From positions 124,001 to 188,000 of the forward strand of contig NZ_CABVIY010000005.1 of the NCBI RefSeq assembly GCF_902498195.1: a stretch of 64,000 nt of DNA. The letters run 5' to 3'. The DNA comes from Pseudomonas fluorescens (GTDB taxonomy: Bacteria > Pseudomonadota > Gammaproteobacteria > Pseudomonadales > Pseudomonadaceae). Of this stretch, positions 24,296-33,032 are shown in pieces; position 1 is the stretch's first letter; every line of letters begins with the position of its first letter. The notes beneath the pieces are model-generated. The model saw only the letters and a program-made list of their open reading frames with translations, was not told where the DNA came from and searched no databases. Both the position numbers and the translations under genes were made by a program.

Positions 24296-26781
24296 CAGAC
24301 GGACACCGTACGCTGGCTGACATCATCGACATGGGCAAAATGGCGCAACGCCAGGCGATCGGACACCTGCCCGCTGGCATCGGCAATCTCTTGCAGCAAA
24401 GCCGCCAATCCGTCGAGCGCCGCACGCACGCTGGTTTCGCCGAACAGCGGGTTTTCCAGGCAGCCCAGGTCGAAACCCGCCAGGCGCTCCACCAACAGGG
24501 GCAACCCGACTTCTCGCGGCGCACCAAAGTCGTCGTTCAAGCGCTTGAGCGTGCGGGTCACCAGCTTCAACTGGAACAGCACGGCGTGCGGGTTCTGCTC
24601 GTCGAGCAGCAACAGGTCCAGCACCGGGATCAACTGCGCCACCGCCAGGTAACGCGAGCGGTAGGTGATGCTGCTGTTGCCCAGTTCCAGCAGCCATTCG
24701 AGCCCGGCCTGATCGAACGCCCCGGCGCCGCGCAGAAACGCCGCCAGGCTGCCGCTGAGAAATTGCAGGCGCTCGATCCGCCGGCCGATCATCAGGAAGC
24801 GCCAGCCTTCGTCACGCGTCATGTCGTCCAGGGCAAAACCGGACAACGCCGCCAGGGACATCACCAGACGGTTGAGAAAATCCAGCAATTCGCCGAAATC
24901 CGGCTCATCGGTTTCCAGCTCCATGGCTTCGCGCTGCAACTCCACCAGCGCCTGCCAGTTTTCCCGGGAGAGCTTGCCGCGCACCTGCGAGGCCGCCCAT
25001 TGCAGCCGTTGCAGGTTGGAGCGCAGGCTGAACGGCCAGTCATCGCCCAGGATCGCCGCGAGCAGACGCTCCGGCAGCTCGCCCTCATCGGGCAACAGCA
25101 TCAGCCGTTCGCCAAGCTCGACCGCCGCTTGCAGGGCCTGAGGGTCATCACCGTCCACATAGCGCGCCAGCATGATGCGCAGCAATCGCGCGCTGCCATC
25201 GCAACGCTCGCAATAACGACCGAACCAGAACAGGTTTTCCACCACCCGCGACGGCAGATAGGGATCGCGTCGCACCAGATCGTGCACGCCAATGTTGCGC
25301 TGGGCTTTCCATTGTTCGCCGCTGGGCGGGCGATCACCCAGCACCCAGGTGTCCTTGCTGGCGCCGCCCCGCTGCATCGACACCACTTCGGCATCGGCTT
25401 CGGCGGCCACGCGGGTCAAGCCGCCGGGCAACACCCGATAACCATCGCGGCTGGCCACCGCATACACGCGCATGCCAATGGCCCGGGGTTGCAGCTGCCC
25501 GCCTTCGGCCTGCCAGACAGGCGCCTGGGACAACTGCGCCAATTCTTGCGCAACGTAGGCATAAGGCCGCGCCTGCATGCGCTCTGTAAGGGATTGGCGC
25601 TGTTTTTCACTCAAGTCGCGGCCAAATACCGGTGAAAAGCTCTGGGAAGGGAACGCCGGCTTGATCAACAGTTCCGGTAACTTCTCCAGGGCCTGGGCCA
25701 GTACCGGCGCTTCGCCACACCACCAGGTGGCAATGGAGGGCAGGATCAGCTCTTCACCAAACAGGAACTGACTGATTTTCGGCAGGAAGCCCAGCAATCC
25801 CGGCGACTCCAGCACCCCGCTGCCCAGGGCGTTGGCCACCAGGACACGCCCTTGTCGCGCGGCTTCAAGCAAGCCCGGAACGCCAAGCGCCGAGTCGGTG
25901 CGCAGTTCCAGCGGATCGCAGAAATCGTCGTCGAGCCGGCGCATGATGGCGTGAACCCGGCGCAGGCCACTCAGGGTTTTCAGGTAGACCGTGGCATCGC
26001 GCACCGTCAGGTCGCCACCCTCCACCAGCGGATAGCCGAGTTGGCGAGCGAGGTACAGGTGTTCGAAGTAGCTTTCGTTGAAACGCCCCGGCGTGAGCAG
26101 CACCACCAAGGGCACCTCCTCACCGCTGGGCGCCTGCCGGGCCAGGGTTTCCTGGAGGGTGCGGAAGAAACCAGCCAGATGCTGCACTTTCAAATCGCGA
26201 TACAACTCGGGGAACGCCCGGGACACGATGGTGCGATTTTCCAGCGCATAGCCGGCACCGGACGGCGCTTGGGTTCGGTCCGCCGTCACCCACCATCGGC
26301 CATCGGGGGTGCGGGCCAGGTCCACGGCATACAGATGCAGAAAAGCCCCGTCAGGCGGGCTGATGCCCTGACAGGGCCAAAGAAAGTTGTTGTGGCCGAA
26401 CACCAGCTCTGCCGGCAGCAACCCTTCGGCGATCAGCCGTTGCGGCCCGTACAGGTCGGCCAGCACGGCGTTGAGCAAGCGCGCGCGCTGGGCGATGCCG
26501 GCAGACAGCTGCTCCCACTCATCGGCGGCAATCACATGGGGCAGCAGGTCCAGCTCCCACGGCCGGTCGGCGCCCTTGGGGTCGGCGTAGACGTTGTAGG
26601 TGACGCCGTTTTCCTGGATCTGCCGGGTCAGCAGCGCCTGCCGCTGCACCAGTTGCGCCGGCGTGCTGCGCTGCAATTGGTCGAACAACCGGCGCCAGTG
26701 CGGGCGCACGGCCCCGCTGTCGTCGAGCAATTCGTGATAAGTGCCCGCTGTCAGCGGGTAGCGGTCTAGCAGGTCTGGCAT
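24295..26781 (-). CDS. Circularly permuted ATP-grasp plus alpha-E domain protein
   Basis: The protein is 828 aa. Residues 1 to about 480 match the circularly permuted ATP-grasp family (old DUF404/DUF407), with GHNNFLWPCQGISPPDGAFL, LLTPGRFNESYFEHLYLARQ, VEGGDLTVRD and HAIMRRLDDDFCDPLELR. The remainder is the helical alpha-E domain (VVENLFWFGRYCERCDGSAR ... NDDFGAPREVGLPLLVERL). In many bacteria these are two genes; here they are fused. ATP-grasp enzymes of this group are predicted to form peptide-like amide bonds; no product is established. The ATG at 26781 was chosen over a TTG at 26802. A hairpin lies in the 88-bp gap after the upstream gene. Confidence 0.9.
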   Translation of the reverse strand: MPDLLDRYPLTAGTYHELLDDSGAVRPHWRRLFDQLQRSTPAQLVQRQALLTRQIQENGVTYNVYADPKGADRPWELDLLPHVIAADEWEQLSAGIAQRARLLNAVLADLYGPQRLIAEGLLPAELVFGHNNFLWPCQGISPPDGAFLHLYAVDLARTPDGRWWVTADRTQAPSGAGYALENRTIVSRAFPELYRDLKVQHLAGFFRTLQETLARQAPSGEEVPLVVLLTPGRFNESYFEHLYLARQLGYPLVEGGDLTVRDATVYLKTLSGLRRVHAIMRRLDDDFCDPLELRTDSALGVPGLLEAARQGRVLVANALGSGVLESPGLLGFLPKISQFLFGEELILPSIATWWCGEAPVLAQALEKLPELLIKPAFPSQSFSPVFGRDLSEKQRQSLTERMQARPYAYVAQELAQLSQAPVWQAEGGQLQPRAIGMRVYAVASRDGYRVLPGGLTRVAAEADAEVVSMQRGGASKDTWVLGDRPPSGEQWKAQRNIGVHDLVRRDPYLPSRVVENLFWFGRYCERCDGSARLLRIMLARYVDGDDPQALQAAVELGERLMLLPDEGELPERLLAAILGDDWPFSLRSNLQRLQWAASQVRGKLSRENWQALVELQREAMELETDEPDFGELLDFLNRLVMSLAALSGFALDDMTRDEGWRFLMIGRRIERLQFLSGSLAAFLRGAGAFDQAGLEWLLELGNSSITYRSRYLAVAQLIPVLDLLLLDEQNPHAVLFQLKLVTRTLKRLNDDFGAPREVGLPLLVERLAGFDLGCLENPLFGETSVRAALDGLAALLQEIADASGQVSDRLALRHFAHVDDVSQRTVSV

Positions 26782-26829
26782 GGAAAGCTCGGCAGACAGC
26801 AATGAACGGTCAGACTAACGCAGGCTCAT

Positions 26830-26860
26830 GACGCCCGGATAGACGAAAAACCCGGGCGTC
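26830..26860 (-). promoter_or_regulatory. Intercistronic hairpin in the ATP-grasp/transglutaminase operon
   Basis: GACGCCCGG (26830-26838) pairs with CCGGGCGTC (26852-26860) with a 13-nt loop. It lies just past the stop of the large transglutaminase-like gene. No T run follows on the transcribed strand, so partial termination or message processing is more likely than a full stop. Confidence 0.5.
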
Positions 26861-26869
26861 GCGTACGGT

Positions 26870-29800
26870 TTAGAAACGTCGTAAATCGAGCGTCATCGGC
26901 AACTCGTCGTTGATTTCCAGAATCGGTACAGGCAGTTTCCCCGGCGTGTGTCCGATGCGGAAGAAACGCGCCATGCGGCGGCTCTCGGCTTCATTGGCGT
27001 TCACCGGCAAGGTCTCGTAGTTGCGCCCGCCCGGATGCGCGACGTGATACTGACAACCGCCCAGCGAACGACCCATCCAGGTGTCGAGCAGGTCGAACAC
27101 CAGCGGCGCGTGGACCGGGATGGTCGGTTGCAGGCAATTCGCCGGTTGCCAGGCACGGAATCGCACGCCCGCGACGAATTCGCCTACACGTCCAGTGGGT
27201 TGCAACGGCACCGGGATGCCATTGCAGGTCAGCAGATAGCGTTGGGGCGGCAAGCCGGTGAGCTTGACTTGCAAGCGCTCCAGGGACGAATCCACATAGC
27301 GCACCGTGCCCCCGACCGCGCCCTCCTCACCCAACACATGCCACGGCTCCAGCGCCTGGCGCAGCTCCAGCGCGATACCACTGACGGCGTAATCGCCCAC
27401 CTTGGGAAAGCGGAACTCCAGATGGGCCGCAAACCACTCGGCCCGCACCGGATAACCCGAGGCGTTGAGATCAACGATCACGTCGGCAAAATCCTGCTCG
27501 ATGAAGTGCGGCAACAGGAACCGGTCGTGCAACTCCGTGCCCCAGCGCGCCAGCTTTGGCGGTGCGTAAGGCTCGCGCCAGAACCGGGCGACCAATGCCC
27601 GCAGCAATAACTGCTGGGCCAGGCTCATGCGCGCATGGGGCGGCATTTCAAACGCGCGCAACTCCAGCAACCCCAAGCGCCCGGTCGCGCCATCCGGCGA
27701 GTACAGTTTGTCGATGCAGAACTCGGCGCGGTGGGTGTTGCCGGTGACATCGATCAGCAGATTGCGCAGCAATCGGTCGACCAGCCACGGTGCGCACGCT
27801 TCACCCGGTTGCGGCATCTGTGCGAAGGCGATCTCCAGTTCGTACAAGGAATCATTGCGTGCCTCGTCGATTCGAGGGGCCTGGGATGTCGGGCCGATGA
27901 AAAGTCCGGAGAACAGGTAGGACAGTGACGGGTGGTTGTGCCAGTAGCTGATCAGGCTGCGCAGTAAATCCGGGCGACGCAGAAACGGTGAGTCAGCCGG
28001 TGTCGCGCCACCCAGTACGAAATGGTTACCGCCGCCGGTGCCGGTGTGCCGGCCATCGATCAGGAATTTCTCGGTGGTCAGTCGGGTCTGTCGCGCTTCT
28101 TCGTAGAGAAACTCGGTGCGTTCGACCAACTCATCCCAGGTCGCGGACGGCTGCACGTTGACCTCGATCACGCCCGGATCCGGGGTGATGCGGAAGTTGC
28201 TCAGGCGTGGGTCGCTGGGTGGTTCATAGCCTTCCAGCAGCACCGGGCAATGCAGCTCCTGTGCGGTGGCTTCGATGGCCGTCACCAGTTCCAGGTAGTC
28301 ATCGACCCGCTCCAGCGGCGGCATGAACAGGTACAACCGGCCTTCCCGGGCTTCGGCGCAGAACGCGGTTCGGGTCAGCCAGTCGGCGGACTCGTCGATC
28401 TTCGGCTCGCGGTCAACCGCTTCGGCGGGCGCATCCGGGCGATTGAGCCGCATCGTGTCGGGCAGCGGCGGGAACTCCTGGTTCGGATCGTTGGGATGAA
28501 TGAACGGATACTCCGCCGCCTTCACCCAAGGCTGCGAGCCGAGCGGCAGGCGATAGCCCAGTGGCGAATCCCCCGGCACCAGCCGGCAATGCTCGTCACG
28601 CAGATACCAACGCCCGCTTTGCCATTGATCACCCTTGGCGGTGCGCGCCAGCGGCAGCACCTGGCCAATGACCTTGTCCAGGCCCTGGCTGAAGACTTTG
28701 CGCAGGCGCGCACGCTCCAGCGGCTCTTCAAGACGTGAATCTTCGGCGCTGACGTTCTGCGGCAGCGTGCCTTCGCGCCAGAGGTAATAGAAATTATCTT
28801 CGTAGGCCGCAAACACGAAGCGTGTCGGAATCTTCAGGCGTTCGGCCACACTCGCCAGGAAACGCCCGGCCAACTCGCCATCGGCGCCGTAGTCCTGCTG
28901 CTCATCGGCGATCAACGCGCTGTTATGCCAGATCGGCACGCCGTCGCGGCGCCAATAGCAGTTGAGTGACCAGCGCGGCAGTTGCTCGCCGGGGTACCAC
29001 TTGCCCTGGCCGAAATGCACCAGGCCCTGAGGTGCGTAGCGTTTGCGCATGCGCTGGAACAGTTCGGCGGACAGGCGACGCTTGTCAGGCCCCAGTGCGG
29101 CGGTATTCCATTCGGCGCCGTCAGGGTCATCGATGGACACGAAGGTCGGCTCGCCGCCCATGGTCAGGCGCACGTCGCCTTCGAGCAGGTCGGCATCGAT
29201 CTGCCGGCCCAGGGTCTGGATCGCCAGCCACTGCTCGTCGGTGTAGGGCTTTGTGACCCTGGGCGCCTCCCAGATCCGCTCCACGGACATTTCATGGCTG
29301 AATTCGCACTCACACGGCTCCACCAGGCCACTGATCGGTGCCGCGGAGGACGGATCGGGACTACAGGCCAACGGAATATGCCCTTCACCCGCAAACAGCC
29401 CCGAGGTCGCGTCCAGGCCGATCCAGCCAGCACCGGGCAAATACACTTCGCACCAGGCATGCAGATCGGTGAAGTCCACTTCTGTGCCCGATGGGCCGTC
29501 CAGACTTTTCACGTCGGCGGTTAACTGGATCAGATAACCCGAGACGAAGCGCGCTGCCAAACCGAGGTTGCGCAGCAGTTGCACCAGCAACCAGGCCGAA
29601 TCGCGGCACGAACCGGAGGCGTGTTCGAGGGTGTATTCGGGGGTTTGTACACCCGGTTCCATGCGGATCAGGTAGTCGACGTCTTCGCTCAGGCGCTGGT
29701 TGAGTGCGACGAGGAAATCCACGGCGGGCAGCGGTGTGCGGTCGATACCGTCCAGGTACGCCTTGAACTTTGGTGTCAGGGGCAGGGTTTCGAGGTACGG

Positions 29801-30145
29801 CGCCAACTCCTTGCGCTCGTCCGCGGCATAGGCGAAGGGGATTTTTTCCGCGTAGGGCTCGAGGAAAAAGTCGAAGGGATTGAAGATCGCCATTTCCGCC
29901 AGCAGATCGACCTCGATGCGCAGCTCATCGGTTTTCTCCGGGAACACCAGCCGCGCCAAGTAGTTGCCCTGGGGGTCTTGTTGCCAGTTGATGAAATGCT
30001 GCTCGGGCGACACCTTGAGCGCATAAGACAGAATCCGCGTGCGACTGTGGGCTGCCGGACGCAGGCGAACGATCTGCGGACCGAGCTCGACGGCGCGGTC
30101 ATAGCGGTAATGCGTGACATGGTGCAATGCGACATGAATCGACAC
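26870..30145 (-). CDS. Large transglutaminase-like protein with DUF2126 region (first gene of the operon)
   Basis: The protein is 1091 aa. An N-terminal beta domain (ALHHVTHYRYDRAVELGPQ) is followed by a transglutaminase core with Cys180 (SGSCRDSAW), His229 (LHAWCEVYLPG) and Asp245 (GLDATSG). From about residue 370 to the end it is the DUF2126 region, with LTMGGEPTFVSIDDPDG, FGQGKWYPGEQLPRW, TGTGGGNHFVLGG and EINDELPMTLDLRRF. Glutamine-synthetase-like or amidoligase folds have been proposed for this region; I cannot confirm that here. The GTG at 30145 follows an AGGAGG with ideal spacing, which outranks the longer frame to 30358. Confidence 0.88.
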   Translation of the reverse strand: MSIHVALHHVTHYRYDRAVELGPQIVRLRPAAHSRTRILSYALKVSPEQHFINWQQDPQGNYLARLVFPEKTDELRIEVDLLAEMAIFNPFDFFLEPYAEKIPFAYAADERKELAPYLETLPLTPKFKAYLDGIDRTPLPAVDFLVALNQRLSEDVDYLIRMEPGVQTPEYTLEHASGSCRDSAWLLVQLLRNLGLAARFVSGYLIQLTADVKSLDGPSGTEVDFTDLHAWCEVYLPGAGWIGLDATSGLFAGEGHIPLACSPDPSSAAPISGLVEPCECEFSHEMSVERIWEAPRVTKPYTDEQWLAIQTLGRQIDADLLEGDVRLTMGGEPTFVSIDDPDGAEWNTAALGPDKRRLSAELFQRMRKRYAPQGLVHFGQGKWYPGEQLPRWSLNCYWRRDGVPIWHNSALIADEQQDYGADGELAGRFLASVAERLKIPTRFVFAAYEDNFYYLWREGTLPQNVSAEDSRLEEPLERARLRKVFSQGLDKVIGQVLPLARTAKGDQWQSGRWYLRDEHCRLVPGDSPLGYRLPLGSQPWVKAAEYPFIHPNDPNQEFPPLPDTMRLNRPDAPAEAVDREPKIDESADWLTRTAFCAEAREGRLYLFMPPLERVDDYLELVTAIEATAQELHCPVLLEGYEPPSDPRLSNFRITPDPGVIEVNVQPSATWDELVERTEFLYEEARQTRLTTEKFLIDGRHTGTGGGNHFVLGGATPADSPFLRRPDLLRSLISYWHNHPSLSYLFSGLFIGPTSQAPRIDEARNDSLYELEIAFAQMPQPGEACAPWLVDRLLRNLLIDVTGNTHRAEFCIDKLYSPDGATGRLGLLELRAFEMPPHARMSLAQQLLLRALVARFWREPYAPPKLARWGTELHDRFLLPHFIEQDFADVIVDLNASGYPVRAEWFAAHLEFRFPKVGDYAVSGIALELRQALEPWHVLGEEGAVGGTVRYVDSSLERLQVKLTGLPPQRYLLTCNGIPVPLQPTGRVGEFVAGVRFRAWQPANCLQPTIPVHAPLVFDLLDTWMGRSLGGCQYHVAHPGGRNYETLPVNANEAESRRMARFFRIGHTPGKLPVPILEINDELPMTLDLRRF

Positions 30146-30330
30146 GGCGTGCCTCCTGCGAGCCTTAAGCGTATTCGAAAGCGCGCAAGACTTATGCCAT
30201 CCAGCGGCCTTGGCGCTTTCTCCGGTTACTGGAGGCAGTACAGCACCAAAATCGGGCGATGCGGGAAATTGGTTTGCGGGCGTTGCACAGAATTGTGGCG
30301 GGCAGTTCAAAAGATACCGACAGGGCCGGC

Positions 30331-30427
30331 CTCTTCGCGGGCAAGCCCGCTCCCACATTGCTCCGTGGTGTTCCCAGATTCAGTGTTCACAGCAGCTCCC
30401 TGTGGGAGCGGGCTTGCCCGCGAAGAG
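30331..30427. repeat. REP inverted pair A7
   Basis: CTTCGCGGGCAAGCCCGCTC (from about 30333) and an inverted copy, TGTGGGAGCGGGCTTGCCCG, ending near 30427. Both arms carry GGGCAAG rather than GAGCAAG, so the two arms share the same variant. Confidence 0.92.
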
Positions 30428-30490
30428 GCCGCGTGCCTCGACACAGCTTCTGAACCCGGTTCACCGCGGTGCCATGGCCCATAAACGCAA

Positions 30491-30514
30491 AACGCCAACC
30501 CGAAGGTTGGCGTT
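30491..30514 (-). terminator. Terminator of the YgiQ gene
   Basis: A perfect 10-bp stem, AACGCCAACC (30491-30500) and GGTTGGCGTT (30505-30514), with CGAA loop. On the minus strand it runs into TTTGCGTTT. It lies 21 bp past the stop codon. Confidence 0.8.
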
Positions 30515-30534
30515 CTGTTCAGCTCAAGCGAGGC

Positions 30535-32838
30535 TTAGCGCGGTACAACCGGCTTGCGCGCAGGCTTGGGCCCTTTGCCTTTGGCCGCGTCCTTGCGTTC
30601 CTTGGCCGCCTGCTGGTTGCGGGCGAATGCCGCCGCCTTGGCCTGTTCACGCTTGTCCCACGGATTGCCGCCATCGCTGGCGCGCGGTGGCAGGCCGGTG
30701 TGCTGGGTCAGGATCTTGGTGGTCTTTTCCCCGGCCACTTTATGGCTGCCGGCCGGCGTCGAGTTCTTGCGACGGGCACTCTGGTAGCTGTCGGTGGACG
30801 GCTGGTGCAACGGGATCAGCTGATTTTTGCCCGGCCCGATCAGATCGGCGCGACCCATGCGGGTCAACGCTTCACGCAGCATCGGCCAGCCTTTCGGGTC
30901 GTGATAGCGCAAGAACGCCTTGTGCAGGCGACGCTGCTCTTCGCTCTTGACGATGGTCACCGCGTCGCTCTTGTAGGTCACTTTGCGCAGCGGGTTCTTG
31001 CCCGAGTGGTACATCGCGGTGGCGGTGGCCATCGGCGACGGGTAGAACGCCTGCACCTGGTCGGCACGGAAGCCGTTGCCCTTGAGCCACAGCGCCAGGT
31101 TCATCATGTCTTCGTCGGTGGTGCCCGGGTGGGCGGCGATGAAGTACGGGATCAGGTACTGCTCTTTGCCCGCTTCCTTCGAATACTTCTCGAACATGCG
31201 CTTGAACTTGTCATAGCTGCCAATGCCCGGTTTCATCATCTGGTTGAGCGGACCTTCCTCGGTGTGTTCCGGGGCGATCTTCAGGTAGCCACCGACGTGG
31301 TGGGTCACCAGCTCCTTGACGTATTCCGGCGACTCGACCGCGAGGTCGTAACGCAGGCCGGACGCGATCAGGATCTTCTTCACACCCGGCAAGGCACGGG
31401 CGCTACGATACAGCTGAATCAGCGACGAATGGTCGGTGTTCAGGTTCGGGCAGATGCCCGGGAACACGCAGGACGGCTTACGGCACGCGGATTCGATCTC
31501 CGGGCTCTTGCAGGCAATGCGGTACATGTTCGCGGTCGGGCCGCCGAGGTCGGAAATCACGCCGGTAAAACCGGGGACCTTGTCGCGAATCTCTTCGATT
31601 TCGCGAATGATCGACTCTTCGGAACGGTTCTGGATGATCCGGCCTTCGTGCTCGGTGATCGAGCAGAACGTACAGCCACCGAAGCAGCCACGCATGATGT
31701 TCACCGAGAATCGGATCATGTCGTAGGCCGGGATTTTTTCCTTGCCGTACGCCGGGTGCGGAATGCGCTGGTAAGGCATGCCGAACACGTAGTCCATTTC
31801 TTCGGTGGTCATAGGAATTGGTGGCGGGTTGAACCAGACATCGACTTCACCATGCTTCTGGACCAATGCGCGGGCGTTACCCGGGTTGGTTTCCAGGTGC
31901 AACACGCGGTTGGCGTGGGCGTACAGCACGGCGTCGCCACGGACCTTTTCCACCGACGGCAGGCGAATCACGGTCTTGTCGCGGGTCATCTTCGGGCTGG
32001 CCAGGATTTGCACGACCTTGGCTTCCTGCGGATCTTCAACCGGACCCTTTTCCTGCTCGATGGCGCAGGCCTGTGTGTCCTGGGTATTCACGTACGGGTT
32101 GATGATCTTGTCGATCTTGCCCGGACGGTCGATCCGCGTGGAGTCGACTTCGTACCAGTCTTTCGGTGTGTCGCGACGGATGAACGCAGTGCCGCGCACA
32201 TCGGTAATGTCTTCGATCTTGTGACCGTAGGACAGGCGCTGGGCGACTTCGACGATCGCACGCTCGGCGTTGCCGTACAGCAGGATGTCGGCACTGGCGT
32301 CAATCAGGATCGAGTTGCGGACACGGTCCTGCCAGTAGTCGTAATGGGCGATGCGGCGCAGGGATGCCTCGATGCCGCCGAGCACGATCGGCACATGCTT
32401 GTAGGCTTCCTTGCAGCGCTGGCTGTAGACCAGGCTCGCGCGGTCCGGACGCTTGCCCGCCATACCACCCGGGGTGTAGGCGTCATCGGAACGGATTTTC
32501 TTGTCGGCGGTGTAGCGGTTGATCATCGAGTCCATGTTGCCGGCCGCGACGCCGAAGAACAGGTTCGGCTCGCCGAGCTTCATGAAATCGTCTTTGGACT
32601 GCCAGTTAGGCTGGGCAATGATCCCGACGCGGAAGCCCTGGGACTCCAGCAGCCGGCCGATGATCGCCATGCCGAACGACGGGTGATCGACGTAGGCATC
32701 ACCGGTGACGATGATGATGTCGCAGGAATCCCAGCCAAGCTGATCCATCTCCTCCCTGCTCATGGGCAGGAATGGCGCTGGCCCGAAACATTCGGCCCAG
32801 TACTTGGGATAGTCAAATAACGGCTTGGCTGCTTGCAT
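30535..32838 (-). CDS. YgiQ-family radical SAM protein
   Basis: The protein is 767 aa, normal for the UPF0313/YgiQ family. An N-terminal cobalamin-like Rossmann part (CDIIIVTGDAYVDHPSFG) is followed by the radical SAM cluster motif CxxxCxxC at Cys385, Cys389 and Cys392 (RGCFGGCTFCS). The last 80 residues are low-complexity and basic. The reaction is unknown; the motif predicts a [4Fe-4S] cluster that cleaves S-adenosylmethionine. It is monocistronic. The opposite strand is open for 783 codons, in exact codon register, and is treated as a shadow. Confidence 0.92.
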   Translation of the reverse strand: MQAAKPLFDYPKYWAECFGPAPFLPMSREEMDQLGWDSCDIIIVTGDAYVDHPSFGMAIIGRLLESQGFRVGIIAQPNWQSKDDFMKLGEPNLFFGVAAGNMDSMINRYTADKKIRSDDAYTPGGMAGKRPDRASLVYSQRCKEAYKHVPIVLGGIEASLRRIAHYDYWQDRVRNSILIDASADILLYGNAERAIVEVAQRLSYGHKIEDITDVRGTAFIRRDTPKDWYEVDSTRIDRPGKIDKIINPYVNTQDTQACAIEQEKGPVEDPQEAKVVQILASPKMTRDKTVIRLPSVEKVRGDAVLYAHANRVLHLETNPGNARALVQKHGEVDVWFNPPPIPMTTEEMDYVFGMPYQRIPHPAYGKEKIPAYDMIRFSVNIMRGCFGGCTFCSITEHEGRIIQNRSEESIIREIEEIRDKVPGFTGVISDLGGPTANMYRIACKSPEIESACRKPSCVFPGICPNLNTDHSSLIQLYRSARALPGVKKILIASGLRYDLAVESPEYVKELVTHHVGGYLKIAPEHTEEGPLNQMMKPGIGSYDKFKRMFEKYSKEAGKEQYLIPYFIAAHPGTTDEDMMNLALWLKGNGFRADQVQAFYPSPMATATAMYHSGKNPLRKVTYKSDAVTIVKSEEQRRLHKAFLRYHDPKGWPMLREALTRMGRADLIGPGKNQLIPLHQPSTDSYQSARRKNSTPAGSHKVAGEKTTKILTQHTGLPPRASDGGNPWDKREQAKAAAFARNQQAAKERKDAAKGKGPKPARKPVVPR

Positions 32839-32940
32839 GTCGATAACCGGTGTTGGCTTTCATTGAATTTCGCGGGCGCGGAATATAGCACAAATTTTGA
32901 TCAATTCCGACGGCCATGGTCGGAAATTACGCGCAATCCA

Positions 32941-33030
32941 TGTGGGAGCGGGCTTGCTCGCGATAGCGATGTGTCACTCGACATTGATGTTGTCTGACAC
33001 ACCGTTTTCGCGAGCAAGCCCGCTCCCACA
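32941..33030. repeat. REP inverted pair A8
   Basis: TGTGGGAGCGGGCTTGCTCG (from 32941) and an inverted copy ending at 33030. The right arm stops 2 bp before the dnaB stop codon, so it may act as a 3' barrier for the dnaB message. Confidence 0.92.
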
Positions 33031-33032
33031 CA

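Larger units (their letters stand above)
30146..30534. other. Intergenic region upstream of the transglutaminase/ATP-grasp operon
   Basis: These 389 bp contain the operon's promoter (not resolved), REP pair A7 and the terminator of the YgiQ gene. No gene is supported. Confidence 0.5.

Noticed and set aside
30469..32820. A 783-codon open frame opposite the YgiQ gene
   Set aside because: Same codon-register effect as at rnr; YgiQ has clear family motifs and the antisense frame has none.
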